Positions 8,212-16,598 of a stretch of 64,000 nt of DNA are shown one piece after another (position 1 is the first letter of the stretch; each line of letters begins with the position of its first letter). The notes beneath the pieces are model-generated. The model saw only the letters and a list, made by a program, of their open reading frames with translations, did not search any database and was not told the DNA's origin. The DNA is from Nocardia bovistercoris (GTDB taxonomy: Bacteria > Actinomycetota > Actinomycetes > Mycobacteriales > Mycobacteriaceae), in the NCBI RefSeq assembly GCF_015674855.1, contig NZ_JADMLG010000008.1, positions 1 to 64,000 on the forward strand, in the 5' to 3' direction. The position numbers were made by a program, and so were the translations under genes.

Positions 8212-9203
8212 CAGCCCACCCCTTCCGGAACCGCGACATGCCGCTGCCCCTGTAGGTCCGCCAGCACGATGCGCAGGAGTTGTTCGGCGCGCATTCGCTG
8301 CCACCCCAGCATGGAATGCGGACTGAACCTGGCCTCCTCGAACAGGGCGACGAGTTCGCGGGCCGACGCGTCGTGCAGCGCGCCGCGGGCGAAGGCGCGC
8401 GCCAGCACCTCCATGGGGGTGTCGGAGATCAGCGGGGCGGCCGAGCGGTCGAAGGCGAGTCCGCGTTCCATCGCGACGTAGCAGGCGATGATCGCGGTGC
8501 GCGGGTCCTGGCCAGGCGCGTTCATCGCGGCAAGGCCCATTTCCGCGGCGCGCGCCAACGAATCGACCACCTCGGGGGTTGCGGCGGGCGCGGTCTCCGG
8601 TGGGGCGGCCGGTTTGCGACGGGTCATGAACACCACCAGCGCGAGTCCGGTGGCGGCGGTGACGAGCAGGGCGATCGCGGCGACCGTGGTCACCAGGAGG
8701 GCGGTGCCGGTCAGGCCGTCGGACGCGCCGGGGTCGCTCGGCGCGGGCGGTTGGCCGGTGGTCGGCGGTGCGCCCTCGGCCGCGGTGGGCGGGGCCGGTG
8801 GGCTTCCTGTGGTGCGCGCGCCGATGACGTGGATCACCGAGAGCACGGCGGCGAGCATGGCCAGCGACGCCAGCGCGCCGAGTATCGCGAGTCCGCCCCG
8901 GCCGAGGCGCCACCCGCTCGGGCGGTCCTCGGCCTCGGCGTCCGGCATGGCCAGCGGCAGGCGGTGCTGACTGGCGATCACTCCGGCGAGCAGGATCGTC
9001 ACCGAAACGCTGAACAGGACCGGCATGAGCGCCACCGCCACCGCCGAGGGCACCCGGGCCTCGCCGCGGGTTTCGGTGCCGGGCAGATAGCCGCGCAGGG
9101 CGATGACGGCGCAGCCGAGCAGCGTGATCAGTACGATCACGCGCGCCGTCGCCGCTCGCGCCCGAACCAATCGAATTTCCCACCGCATCTGAGTACCGCC
9201 CAC
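8211..9203 (-). CDS. DUF4129 domain membrane protein
   Basis: 330 residues. Transmembrane segments near residues 23-41, 57-80, 103-127 and 168-195, with a Pro/Ala-rich low-complexity extracytoplasmic linker (about 130-165) between the third and fourth. The C-terminal cytoplasmic part (from about 215) is the DUF4129 domain: AIIACYVAMERGLAF, then DTPMEVLARAF and FEEARFSPHSM. First gene of the MoxR operon. The start is uncertain: GTG 9203 gives MGGTQMRWEI, while ATG 9188 gives MRWEIRL; neither has a strong ribosome site. DUF4129 sometimes accompanies transglutaminase-like proteins, but none is present here. Confidence 0.82.
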   Translation of the reverse strand: MGGTQMRWEIRLVRARAATARVIVLITLLGCAVIALRGYLPGTETRGEARVPSAVAVALMPVLFSVSVTILLAGVIASQHRLPLAMPDAEAEDRPSGWRLGRGGLAILGALASLAMLAAVLSVIHVIGARTTGSPPAPPTAAEGAPPTTGQPPAPSDPGASDGLTGTALLVTTVAAIALLVTAATGLALVVFMTRRKPAAPPETAPAATPEVVDSLARAAEMGLAAMNAPGQDPRTAIIACYVAMERGLAFDRSAAPLISDTPMEVLARAFARGALHDASARELVALFEEARFSPHSMLGWQRMRAEQLLRIVLADLQGQRHVAVPEGVG

Positions 9204-9274
9204 GAATCAGCCACATAGTTACATGCCGGGCGGTCCGACCGAAGGGGAATCGAAGAGATCGGGCTACCTCGGCT

Positions 9275-9291
9275 TTGTCCGACAATGTCGG
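9275..9291. promoter_or_regulatory. Two interlocking palindromes upstream of the MoxR operon
   Basis: TTGTCCGACAA (9275-9285, arms TTGTC/GACAA) overlaps CCGACAATGTCGG (9279-9291, arms CCGACA/TGTCGG). GTAC-N4-GTAC follows directly. The cluster sits in the 264-base gap between the Nudix gene and the DUF4129 start, 72-88 bases upstream of the operon. Looks like an operator for a dimeric regulator; the regulator is unknown. Confidence 0.45.
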
Positions 9292-9467
9292 TACGTCCGT
9301 ACAATTATGTCCGGTTTGCGACACTGCCCGTATCGGGGCTGTTCGAAGTTGTGCGATCTCACTAGGTGGAATTCGGCGAGAGTGGGTACCGCCGTGGCAT
9401 CGGGCCGGATTCGTCCCGGGTTCGGGCTGCGCACTCCCCACGATCACAAAGCGCGGCGACCGGACTT

Positions 9468-9914
9468 TCAGCGCATCGAACGATCCCAGCCGTATTCGGA
9501 ATACGGGAGGCCCGTGCGCAGGGCGTCGATGCCCGCCAACGGGTAGACGATGATGTCGTCGGGAAGCGCGCCGAGCGGGAACCAGGCCAGTTCGTAGCAT
9601 TTATCGGGTTCGCGATTCTCCGGATCGCCCGTCCAACGGCGCGTCTCGAAGAACAGACCGAGGCGAGCGGGGCGGGACGCGCCGATCACATGGGCCACGT
9701 GGACCAGACGCAGATCCGCCGGATCCAAACCGACGCCGATCTCCTCCATCGCCTCGCGCACGGCGGCGTCCGTCGCGGACTCGCCCGCCTCCAGTTTGCC
9801 CGCGGGCAGATGCCAGCGCCCGTCGAATTCGTCGCCGCTGCGGCGTCTGCTGAGCAGCAGTTCGGTGCCGCGCAGCAGCAGAATATGGGCGTCCACCAGG
9901 TGATTCACGGTCAT
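9468..9914 (-). CDS. Nudix hydrolase
   Basis: 148 residues with an exact Nudix box G-x5-E-x7-REuxEExGu: GKLEAGESATDAAVREAMEE then IGV (about residues 39-61). The preceding FDGRWHLPAGK is the usual substrate-side strand. Nudix enzymes hydrolyse nucleoside diphosphates linked to another moiety; the substrate cannot be told. Monocistronic: the MoxR operon lies 265 bases downstream on the same strand, and the DGPF/sigma pair is divergent. The start ATG 9914 has an AGGAG-like GAAGGAGC 5-9 bases upstream. Confidence 0.92.
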   Translation of the reverse strand: MTVNHLVDAHILLLRGTELLLSRRRSGDEFDGRWHLPAGKLEAGESATDAAVREAMEEIGVGLDPADLRLVHVAHVIGASRPARLGLFFETRRWTGDPENREPDKCYELAWFPLGALPDDIIVYPLAGIDALRTGLPYSEYGWDRSMR

Positions 9915-9960
9915 CGGGCTCCTTCGGGGTGGCGCGGTCGTGCCCGATTCAACCTACGCC

Positions 9961-9975
9961 GGAAAAAAGTTTTCC
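9961..9975. promoter_or_regulatory. 6-bp inverted repeat next to the ECF42-type promoter
   Basis: GGAAAAAAGTTTTCC: arms GGAAAA/TTTTCC with a 3-base centre, five bases before the -35 element of the DGPF/sigma operon and 47 bases upstream of the Nudix start. Possibly an operator for one of the divergent genes; unproven. Confidence 0.35.
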
Positions 9976-9980
9976 GACCC

Positions 9981-10006
9981 TGTCGATATCGGCGGCACTT
10001 GTTCGA
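9981..10006 (+). promoter_or_regulatory. Candidate ECF42 sigma-dependent promoter
   Basis: TGTCGA (9981-9986), a 17-base spacer, then CGA (10004-10006). This matches the -35 TGTCGA and -10 CGA-type element described for ECF42 sigma factors, and it precedes the DGPF protein gene whose downstream neighbour encodes such a sigma factor. It implies autoregulation of the pair. The leader to the ATG is about 45 bases. Confidence 0.65.
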
Positions 10007-10058
10007 CGTGTTGGGTGAGAGGGTCGGAACACGGCCTACGACACACAAGGAGCTCACG

Positions 10059-10481
10059 ATGAAGTACATGCTGATCATGCGCAGCACCGACGAGGCGATC
10101 GAAGCGTCCAAGGAGGTGCCTTTCGAAGAGGTCATCGAGGCGATGGGCAAATACAACGAGGCGCTCATCAAGGCGGGCGTACTGCTCGCGGGCGAAGGGC
10201 TCGCGGGTCCCGAGGAGGGTTTCGTCGTCGACTTCGCCGCCGACCCGCCGCTGGTCACCGACGGCCCCTACGGCGAGACCACCGAACTGTTCGGCGGATT
10301 CTGGATCATCGAGGTCGCCACCAAGGAAGAGGCCGCCGAATGGGCCGGACGCTGCCCGCTCGGTCCCGGTTCCAAACTCGAGGTACGCCGGGTGCACGGC
10401 AACGAGGACTTCCCGCAGGACAACGAGTGGATCCAGAAGGAAATCGGCTGGCGCGAAGAGGCCGAAGCGCGTAACTCCTGA
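10059..10481 (+). CDS. DGPF/YCII-domain protein linked to ECF42 sigma factor
   Basis: 140 residues from ATG 10059 (MKYMLIMRSTDEA), with AAGGAG 7 bases upstream; the longer open frame upstream is not coding. YCII-related fold with the DGPY variant of the DGPF signature in LVTDGPYGETTELFGGFW (about residues 65-82). DGPF proteins are the typical targets and genomic partners of ECF42 sigma factors; their biochemical activity is unknown. The sigma gene follows after 24 bases, so this is a two-gene operon. Confidence 0.88.
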   Translation: MKYMLIMRSTDEAIEASKEVPFEEVIEAMGKYNEALIKAGVLLAGEGLAGPEEGFVVDFAADPPLVTDGPYGETTELFGGFWIIEVATKEEAAEWAGRCPLGPGSKLEVRRVHGNEDFPQDNEWIQKEIGWREEAEARNS

Positions 10482-10505
10482 CCCGGGTCGACAAGGATCA
10501 CAGCC

Positions 10506-11786
10506 ATGAACGACACCGCGACGCGACGCGGCGACGCCGATTCGGTGCGGCGCTCCGTCGCGGCGGTCTGGCGCATCGAATCCGCCAAGATCATCGCGAC
10601 CCTCACCCGCGCCGTCGGGGATTTCGGGCTCGCCGAGGATCTGGCGCAGGAAGCACTGGTCGAAGCGCTCGACCGGTGGCCACAGACGGGCGTGCCGAAG
10701 AATCCGGGCGCCTGGCTGACCACGGTCGCCAAACGCAGGGCCGTCGACCGCTGGCGGCGCGAGGAACGCTACGAGCAGCGGTTGGCGAGTATCGCCAGGG
10801 AACTCGAGGACGAGCGCGACGACGCCGCGCCGTGGGATCCCGATCACATCGATGACGACGTGCTGCGCCTGGTCTTCGTCGCCTGCCATCCCGTACTAGC
10901 GCGGGAGGCGCAGGTGGCGTTGACATTGCGGGTGGTCGGCGGACTGTCCACCGAGGACATCGCACAGGCCTGCCTGACCTCGACGGCGACCGTGCAGCAG
11001 CGCATCGTGCGCGCCAAGAAGACCCTCGCGGCGGCGAGCGTACCGTTCGAGGTGCCGCCGCGCGTCGACTTCGGGCCGCGGCTGGCCGGGGTGCTCGGCG
11101 TGCTGTACCTGATGTTCAACGAGGGATACGCGGCAAGTCGCGGCGACAGCTGGATGCGGCTCGAACTCGGCCGCGAAGCCCTTCGCCTCGGTCGCGTACT
11201 GGCCGGACTCGTCCCCGACGAACCGGAGGCGCACGGCTTGGTCGCGCTCATGGAGCTGACGGCCGCGCGTTTCCCGGCCCGCACCGACATCAACGGCGAC
11301 CCGGTGCTGCTCGCCGACCAGGACCGCCGCCGCTGGGACCGCGGCTGCATCACCCGTGGCCGCGCCGCCCTGCGCAAGGTCGACGCCCTCGGCCGCGGCC
11401 GCAGCTCCTACGCCCTGCAAGCCACCATCGCCGAATGCCACGCGCTCGCGAACTCGATAGAGGAAACCGACTGGGAACGCATAGTCCTCGTCTACGACGC
11501 CCTCGGCCGCATCGCCCCCTCCCCCGTGGTCGAACTCAACCGAGCCGCCGCCATCGCCATGACCGAAGGCCCCGCCGCCGCCCTGCGCATAGTCGACGCC
11601 ATCACCACCCGAGGCGCCCTCCCCCGCTACCACCTACTCCCGGCAACCCGAGGCGAACTCCTGTCCCGCCTAGGCCGCCACGAGGAGGCCCGCCGAGATT
11701 TCGAATCCGCCGCGAAACTGGCGGGCAACGAACGAGAACGAGACCTCCTCCTCCGAAAAGCCGCCGCCGCCGACCTCCCCCACTGA
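10506..11786 (+). CDS. ECF42-group RNA polymerase sigma factor
   Basis: 426 residues, much longer than a basic ECF sigma because of a C-terminal extension. Sigma region 2 spans about 25-95 (AEDLAQEALVEALDRWPQ, then PGAWLTTVAKRRAVDRWRR), and region 4 about 120-180 with helix-turn-helix TEDIAQACLTSTATVQQR. The remainder (about 185-426) is the conserved ECF42 extension with TPR-like helices (LMFNEGYAAS, then EEARRDFESAAKLAGN). In this group the extension is needed for activity and there is no anti-sigma gene nearby, as here. GGATC lies 8 bases before ATG. The 3' third uses rare ATA and CTA codons more than neighbouring genes. Confidence 0.9.
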   Translation: MNDTATRRGDADSVRRSVAAVWRIESAKIIATLTRAVGDFGLAEDLAQEALVEALDRWPQTGVPKNPGAWLTTVAKRRAVDRWRREERYEQRLASIARELEDERDDAAPWDPDHIDDDVLRLVFVACHPVLAREAQVALTLRVVGGLSTEDIAQACLTSTATVQQRIVRAKKTLAAASVPFEVPPRVDFGPRLAGVLGVLYLMFNEGYAASRGDSWMRLELGREALRLGRVLAGLVPDEPEAHGLVALMELTAARFPARTDINGDPVLLADQDRRRWDRGCITRGRAALRKVDALGRGRSSYALQATIAECHALANSIEETDWERIVLVYDALGRIAPSPVVELNRAAAIAMTEGPAAALRIVDAITTRGALPRYHLLPATRGELLSRLGRHEEARRDFESAAKLAGNERERDLLLRKAAAADLPH

Positions 11787-11813
11787 CCAGGCCGCTCGGC
11801 GGAGTGACCGATA

Positions 11814-13004
11814 TCAGCCCGCGGTCAGGACGAGGCCGGAGGTGGGGACGCCGGTGCCCGCGGTGACGAGGATGTTGGTGAGGTCGTCGACCTGGTTGAC
11901 CGAGGTGCCTCGGATCTGGCGGACCGCCTCGGCTATGCCGTTCATGCCGTGGATGTAGGCCTCGCCGAGTTGGCCGCCGTGGGTGTTGAGGGGGAGGCGG
12001 CCGCCGAGTTCTATGGCGCCGTCGGTGATGAAGTCCTTGGCTTCGCCGCGGGCGCAGAAACCGAGTTCCTCGAGTTGCATGAGGACGAACGGGGTGAAGT
12101 GGTCGTAGAGGATGGCGGCTTGCATGTCTTCGGGGCGAAGGCCGCTCTGCTCCCACATCTGGTCGCCGACCAGGCCCATTTCCGGGAGGCCGGTGAGTGC
12201 GTCGCGGTAGTAGCTGGTCATCACGTACTGGTCGGCGCCGCTGCCCTGGGCGGCGGCGGCGATGACGGCGGGCCGCTTCGGCAGGTCCCTGGCGCGTTCC
12301 ACGCTGGTCACCACGATGGCGACGCCGCCGTCGGATTCCTGGCAGCAGTCGAGCAGGTGCAGCGGTTCGGCGATCCAGCGGGAATTCTGGTGGTCGTCGA
12401 GGGTGATCGGCTTGCCGTAGAAGAACGCGTCGGGGTTGACCGCGGCGTGCTTGCGGTCGGCCACCGCGATCCGGCCGAAGTCGGCGCTGGTCGCGCCGTA
12501 GACGTGCATGTACCGGCGGGCGACCATGGCGACCTGCGCGGCGGGCGTGCCGAGCCCGTGCGGATACGACCAGCCCGCGTCGATTCCGGAGGAGGTCGGC
12601 GCGGTGGCCAGCGCCGTGGAGAACTGCCCGAACCGCGACACCGAGCGTTCGTTGAACGCCCGGTAGGCCACCACGACGTCGGCGACACCGGTCGCCACCG
12701 CCATCGCGGCCTGCTGCACGGTGGCGCAGGCCGCCCCGCCGCCATAGCCGATGTGGGAGAAGAACCGCAACTGCGGAATCCCGACGGCGCGCGCCACGGC
12801 GGCCTGGGTGTTGGTGTCCATGGTGAACGTGGTCAGACCGTCCACGTCGGCGGGCGTGAGACCCGCGTCGGCCAGCGCCGCGCCTACCGCCTCCGCCGCC
12901 AACCGCAGTTCGCTGCGCCCGGACTCCTTGGAGAAATCGGTCTGGCCGATGCCGACGACGGCCGCGCGCCCCGACAGCGCGCGCTCGGTACCGTTACTGC
13001 TCAC
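11814..13004 (-). CDS. ltp2: Steroid side-chain aldolase, thiolase-like
   Basis: 396 residues, lipid-transfer-protein/thiolase-fold protein. Together with the DUF35 part of ChsH2 it performs the retro-aldol cleavage of 17-hydroxy-3-oxo-4-pregnene-20-carboxyl-CoA to androstenedione and propionyl-CoA (known for Ltp2). Sequence shows VVGIGQTDFSKESGRSEL, the GYGGGAACATVQQAAMAV active-site region and C-terminal NTHGGQLGEAYIHGMNG. GTG 13004 has GGAGG seven bases upstream and overlaps chsH1 by 11 bases. Last gene of the leftward fadE34-fadE28-fadE29-chsH2-chsH1-ltp2 operon, equivalent to the M. tuberculosis igr genes Rv3544c-Rv3540c. Confidence 0.95.
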   Translation of the reverse strand: MSSNGTERALSGRAAVVGIGQTDFSKESGRSELRLAAEAVGAALADAGLTPADVDGLTTFTMDTNTQAAVARAVGIPQLRFFSHIGYGGGAACATVQQAAMAVATGVADVVVAYRAFNERSVSRFGQFSTALATAPTSSGIDAGWSYPHGLGTPAAQVAMVARRYMHVYGATSADFGRIAVADRKHAAVNPDAFFYGKPITLDDHQNSRWIAEPLHLLDCCQESDGGVAIVVTSVERARDLPKRPAVIAAAAQGSGADQYVMTSYYRDALTGLPEMGLVGDQMWEQSGLRPEDMQAAILYDHFTPFVLMQLEELGFCARGEAKDFITDGAIELGGRLPLNTHGGQLGEAYIHGMNGIAEAVRQIRGTSVNQVDDLTNILVTAGTGVPTSGLVLTAG

Positions 13005-13416
13005 CGCTGACCTCCGGAACTGCGATGACGGCCGTGGCCGTGACGTGCTCGCCGAGACTGTCGCTCCCGACCACTTCGATGTGGATCAGTTCGCCTTCGA
13101 CGGCGGTCACGGCGCCGGTGAGGGTGAGGGTGTCGCCCGCGTACAGCGGAACGCCGAGGCGCAGCGCGATGGATTTCACGACGGCGCGCGGCCCGGCCCA
13201 GTCGGTGACGAAACGCTGCACGAGACCGGTGTCGGTGAGGATGTTGACGAAGATGTCCTTCGACCCGCGCGCCACCGCCTTGTCGCGATCGTGGTGCACA
13301 TCCTGGAAATCCCTGGTGGCGAGCGCGGTGCTGATGACGAAGGTGGGATCGGCGTGGATCACCAGTTCCGGCAGCGTCGCGCCGACCTCGACGGTCGATG
13401 CGGAGACGACGGTCAT
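12994..13416 (-). CDS. chsH1: MaoC-like enoyl-CoA hydratase subunit
   Basis: 140 residues, single hot-dog domain. The hydratase motif TRDFQDVHHDRDKAVARGSK keeps the Asp and His expected of the catalytic subunit. In characterised systems ChsH1 pairs with the MaoC domain of ChsH2 and hydrates the 17(20)-ene of the C22 steroid CoA. ATG 13416 overlaps the chsH2 stop by four bases (ATGA), and its own 3' end overlaps ltp2 by 11 bases, so the three are tightly coupled. Confidence 0.94.
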   Translation of the reverse strand: MTVVSASTVEVGATLPELVIHADPTFVISTALATRDFQDVHHDRDKAVARGSKDIFVNILTDTGLVQRFVTDWAGPRAVVKSIALRLGVPLYAGDTLTLTGAVTAVEGELIHIEVVGSDSLGEHVTATAVIAVPEVSGEQ

Positions 13417-14336
13417 TCGCTCACCTTCCAGTACGGCAGTGTGGCGTCCTCGAGCTTCTCGAAAGCCGAGCGCACCGGCAGGCCGATCTTGACCTCGGCG
13501 GGGTCGATGCCGCGCAGTTCACCCAGCATCCGCACGCCCTCCTCCAACTCGACCAGCGCGACGACGAACGGCAGCTGACGGCCCGGCACCTTCGGCGCGT
13601 GGTGCACGACGTAGCTGAACACCGTGCCGCGCCCCGAGGAGACCACGTAGTCGGTCCACTGCGACTTGTCCTTCCACACCGCGGGAATCGGCGGATGCCG
13701 CAGCGAACCGTCGGGCAGCTTCTGGATCCGCAGCTCGCCCGCTTTGGTTCCCTCCCAGAAGAATTCGGTGTCGTGGGAGACCGTCGGCTCGACCTTCGCA
13801 CCCGCCGGTTTCGCGGCGGCGGGCGCGAATTTCAGGATGCGGAACAGCATTTCGGTGACGACCTCGTCACCGACGGACCACTTGGTGCGGAAGGTCGCGA
13901 ACCAACCGTCGCCGAGTCCGGTCCGCTTGGGACCGATCAGGGTGTCGAGTTCGCTGGTGACGGTGATCTGTTCGCCCGGCCGCACGTACCGGTGGTAGGT
14001 CTGCTCGCAGTTGGTGCCGACCACCGAGGTGTAGCCGGCGGAGTCGAGCAGTTCGGTGATGGCGCCGAGCGGATCGTCGGGCGGACGAACGCCGTTGAGG
14101 CCGAACATGGTCCACACCTGGGCCATGGCGGGCGGCGCGACGATGCCGGGATGGCCTGCGGCGCGCGCGGCCTGCTCGTCCACGTAGATCGGGTTGGCGT
14201 CGCCGATCGCCTCGACCCAGTTGTTGATCATCGGCTGGTTCACCGGATCGCGCGCGGCGCGCGGCGCACTTCCGCCACCGGCCTTGATGCGGTCCGCCGC
14301 GGCTTCGATCTCCTCGGGGGCGGTCAACTCCGTCAC
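13413..14336 (-). CDS. chsH2: Bifunctional MaoC / DUF35 protein
   Basis: 307 residues from GTG 14336, which has GGAG about 6 bases upstream; the frame continues upstream only as a shadow of fadE29. The N-terminal MaoC-like domain (about 1-165) pairs with ChsH1 for hydration; the C-terminal DUF35 domain (about 185-307) pairs with Ltp2 for the aldol cleavage. The DUF35 entry segment ELRIQKLPDGSLRHPPIPAV has no cysteines, so the zinc-ribbon ligands found in many DUF35 proteins are absent; the OB-fold part (YVVSSGRGTVFSYVVHHAP) is intact. Length fits the family (about 310). Confidence 0.93.
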   Translation of the reverse strand: MTELTAPEEIEAAADRIKAGGGSAPRAARDPVNQPMINNWVEAIGDANPIYVDEQAARAAGHPGIVAPPAMAQVWTMFGLNGVRPPDDPLGAITELLDSAGYTSVVGTNCEQTYHRYVRPGEQITVTSELDTLIGPKRTGLGDGWFATFRTKWSVGDEVVTEMLFRILKFAPAAAKPAGAKVEPTVSHDTEFFWEGTKAGELRIQKLPDGSLRHPPIPAVWKDKSQWTDYVVSSGRGTVFSYVVHHAPKVPGRQLPFVVALVELEEGVRMLGELRGIDPAEVKIGLPVRSAFEKLEDATLPYWKVSE

Positions 14337-14353
14337 AGGATTCTCCTTCGAGG

Positions 14354-15523
14354 TCAACGCGGCACCCGAGGTAGCTTCAGCCCGGCGGAGGCGACGAGTT
14401 CGCGCATCACCTCGTTGACGCCGCCGCCGAAGGTCACCACCAGGTTCTGTTTGGTGCGCCGGTCCAGCCAGGCCAGCAGGCTCGCGGTGGCCGGGTCGGC
14501 GGGATCGCCGAACGCGCCGACGATCTCCTCCGCGAGCCTGCCCGCCTCTTGCAGCGACTCGGTCGAGTACACCTTGGTGGCCGACGCGTCGGCGATCACG
14601 CCCATCGGATCCTCGGTCTTGCTGTCGGCGGTAGCCGCGACCTGCCAGTTGAGCAGTTCGTTCAGCCGGACCATGGCGTGCATCCGCCCCAGCGAACGCC
14701 GCACGTCGGGCTGCCCGAGCACCCCTTGCGACGCGGCCCAGTCGTGCACGCGATCGTAGAGCTGCTCGATCTTGCCGGACGGGCCGAGGCCGACGCGCTC
14801 GTGATTGAGCTGCGTCGTGATCAGCTGCCAGCCCCGGTTCTCCTGCCCGACAAGCATGTTCGCGGGCACTTTGACATTGTCGAAATAGGTGGCGTTGGTG
14901 TGGTGGGCGCCGTCGCAGGTGATGATCGGCGTCCACGAATAGCCGGGATCGGTGGTGTCGACGATGAGGATGGTGATCCCGCGATGCCGCGATTCCACGG
15001 TGCCGGTGCGTGCGGCCAGCCAGAGGAAGTCGGCTTCGTGCGCTCCGGTGGTGAAGATCTTCTGCCCGTTGACGATCCAGTCCCCGGACTCGTCGCGCAC
15101 CGCGCTCGTGCGCAGCGCGGCCAGGTCGGTGCCCGCTTCCGGCTCGGAGTAGCCGATCGCGAAATGGATGTCGCCGGTGAGGATTCCCGGCAGGAACCGG
15201 CGCTTCTGCTCCTCGGTGCCGTAGGTCTGCAGGGTCGGACCGACGGTCAGCAGCGTCACCAGCGGCAGCGGCACGTCGGCGCGCACCGCCTCGTTGTAGA
15301 AGATCTGCTGTTCGACCGCGCCGAAACCCTGCCCGCCGAATTCCTTCGGCCAGCCGACACCGAGCCAGCCGTCGGCGCCCATGCGGCGCACAACCGCCCG
15401 GTAGGCGTCGCCGTGCCGGTTCACCAGCATCTCGGCCTCCTCCTCGGGAGTGACGAGATCGGCGAAGTAGGCGCGTAATTCGGCGCGCAGTGCGCGCTGC
15501 TCGGTGGTCAGGTCGATGAACAT
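14354..15523 (-). CDS. fadE29: Acyl-CoA dehydrogenase, ChsE2 subunit
   Basis: 389 residues from ATG 15523 (MFIDLTTEQRALRAELR). Typical acyl-CoA dehydrogenase with FAIGYSEPEAGTDLAALRT and WIVNGQKIFTTGAHEADFLW. In the characterised pathway ChsE1-ChsE2 (FadE28-FadE29) form a heterotetramer that dehydrogenates 3-oxo-4-pregnene-20-carboxyl-CoA. Its start overlaps the end of fadE28 by 16 bases, and a 17-base gap separates it from chsH2. Pairing with a shorter divergent subunit next door supports heteromer formation rather than a homotetramer. Confidence 0.94.
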   Translation of the reverse strand: MFIDLTTEQRALRAELRAYFADLVTPEEEAEMLVNRHGDAYRAVVRRMGADGWLGVGWPKEFGGQGFGAVEQQIFYNEAVRADVPLPLVTLLTVGPTLQTYGTEEQKRRFLPGILTGDIHFAIGYSEPEAGTDLAALRTSAVRDESGDWIVNGQKIFTTGAHEADFLWLAARTGTVESRHRGITILIVDTTDPGYSWTPIITCDGAHHTNATYFDNVKVPANMLVGQENRGWQLITTQLNHERVGLGPSGKIEQLYDRVHDWAASQGVLGQPDVRRSLGRMHAMVRLNELLNWQVAATADSKTEDPMGVIADASATKVYSTESLQEAGRLAEEIVGAFGDPADPATASLLAWLDRRTKQNLVVTFGGGVNEVMRELVASAGLKLPRVPR

Positions 15524-16572
15524 CTGGCCCCCAATCGGTCGAGTCGGAACGACGCGCCGCCGAGCCAGCGGGCGATGTCCTTGGCCTGTGAGTAGTAGCG
15601 GTGCATCGAATGGGTCACGTCGACCCCGATACCGCCGTGCAGGTGGTGACACTTCTGCATGGCGGTGGGCAGTTCCGAGGCCACGGTATAGGCCAGCACG
15701 TCCAGGTCGTCGTCGGTGCGTTCCCGGTGCGCCGAATCGGCGTCGGGCTGGGCAAGCGCCCAGGTCGCGGAGGCGGCCGCGGCGTGCAGGGTGCGCGAGA
15801 CCACGTACAGGTCGGCGATCTGCTGGGCCACCGCCTGGAATTCGGCCAGCGGCCGGTTGAACTGGTGCCGGGTGCGCAGATGTTCGGCGGTGAGCACGAG
15901 CGCGCCCTTCAGCAGCCCGTCGGCGACCGATCCGAGCGCCGCCACCGCGATCCGGTGCAGGTCATCGATGCCGTCCGGAATCAGCCGCTCGGCCGGTACC
16001 CGTACGTTCTCGAGTCGGACCGTTGCCTCCGGCATCGCGCCCGACACCGGCGACGGCGTCGTGGTGATCCCGTCCGCGGCCGCGTCGACCAGGGCGAGCC
16101 CGGCGTCGGTCGGGATCAGCAGCCAGCGCGCCTGCTCGGCGTACGGCACCCCGACCTTGCGACCGGTGATCAGCACCGAGTCGCCGTCGGCGACCGCCGT
16201 GGTCGCGGGTTTCCGCACGAACGGCGCGCCCTGCTCGTTGAGTGCCGCGGTGACGATCGCGCCTTCGGCGACCGCGGGCAGCACCTGCTCGGCGACACTG
16301 TCGGGCAGTCCCGCGATGAGCGGGAGCAGCGCGAAGCCCAGTGTCGGGAGCGCGGGTGCGGCGACCGCGTCGGTCGCCAATTCGGTCAGCAGCACCGAGA
16401 TCTCGGGCAGGCCCATGTCGTCACCGCCGTAGCGGGCGGGCAGCGCCACCGAGAGCAGGCCGCTTTCGACCAGTTTCGGCCACAGGTCGATATCGCGTGC
16501 GGACTCGCGTTCCAGCACGCTGACAACGACCTCCGCGACCGCGTCCTGGCCCTCGTCTCTGGTGAAATCCAC
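15508..16572 (-). CDS. fadE28: Acyl-CoA dehydrogenase, ChsE1 subunit
   Basis: 354 residues, a shortened and diverged acyl-CoA dehydrogenase. Recognisable parts are LPARYGGDDMGLPEISVLL, RTRHQFNRPLAEFQAVAQQI and HLHGGIGVDVTHSMHRYYSQ; the usual SEPxAGSD middle segment is replaced by TAALNEQGAP. This pattern is that of the alpha subunit of heteromeric steroid dehydrogenases, which cannot act alone. Cotranscribed with its partner fadE29 (16-base overlap) and 26 bases after fadE34. Confidence 0.92.
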   Translation of the reverse strand: MDFTRDEGQDAVAEVVVSVLERESARDIDLWPKLVESGLLSVALPARYGGDDMGLPEISVLLTELATDAVAAPALPTLGFALLPLIAGLPDSVAEQVLPAVAEGAIVTAALNEQGAPFVRKPATTAVADGDSVLITGRKVGVPYAEQARWLLIPTDAGLALVDAAADGITTTPSPVSGAMPEATVRLENVRVPAERLIPDGIDDLHRIAVAALGSVADGLLKGALVLTAEHLRTRHQFNRPLAEFQAVAQQIADLYVVSRTLHAAAASATWALAQPDADSAHRERTDDDLDVLAYTVASELPTAMQKCHHLHGGIGVDVTHSMHRYYSQAKDIARWLGGASFRLDRLGARCSST

Positions 16573-16598
16573 GCTCTTACTCCAGTTCCCCTCGTCGA

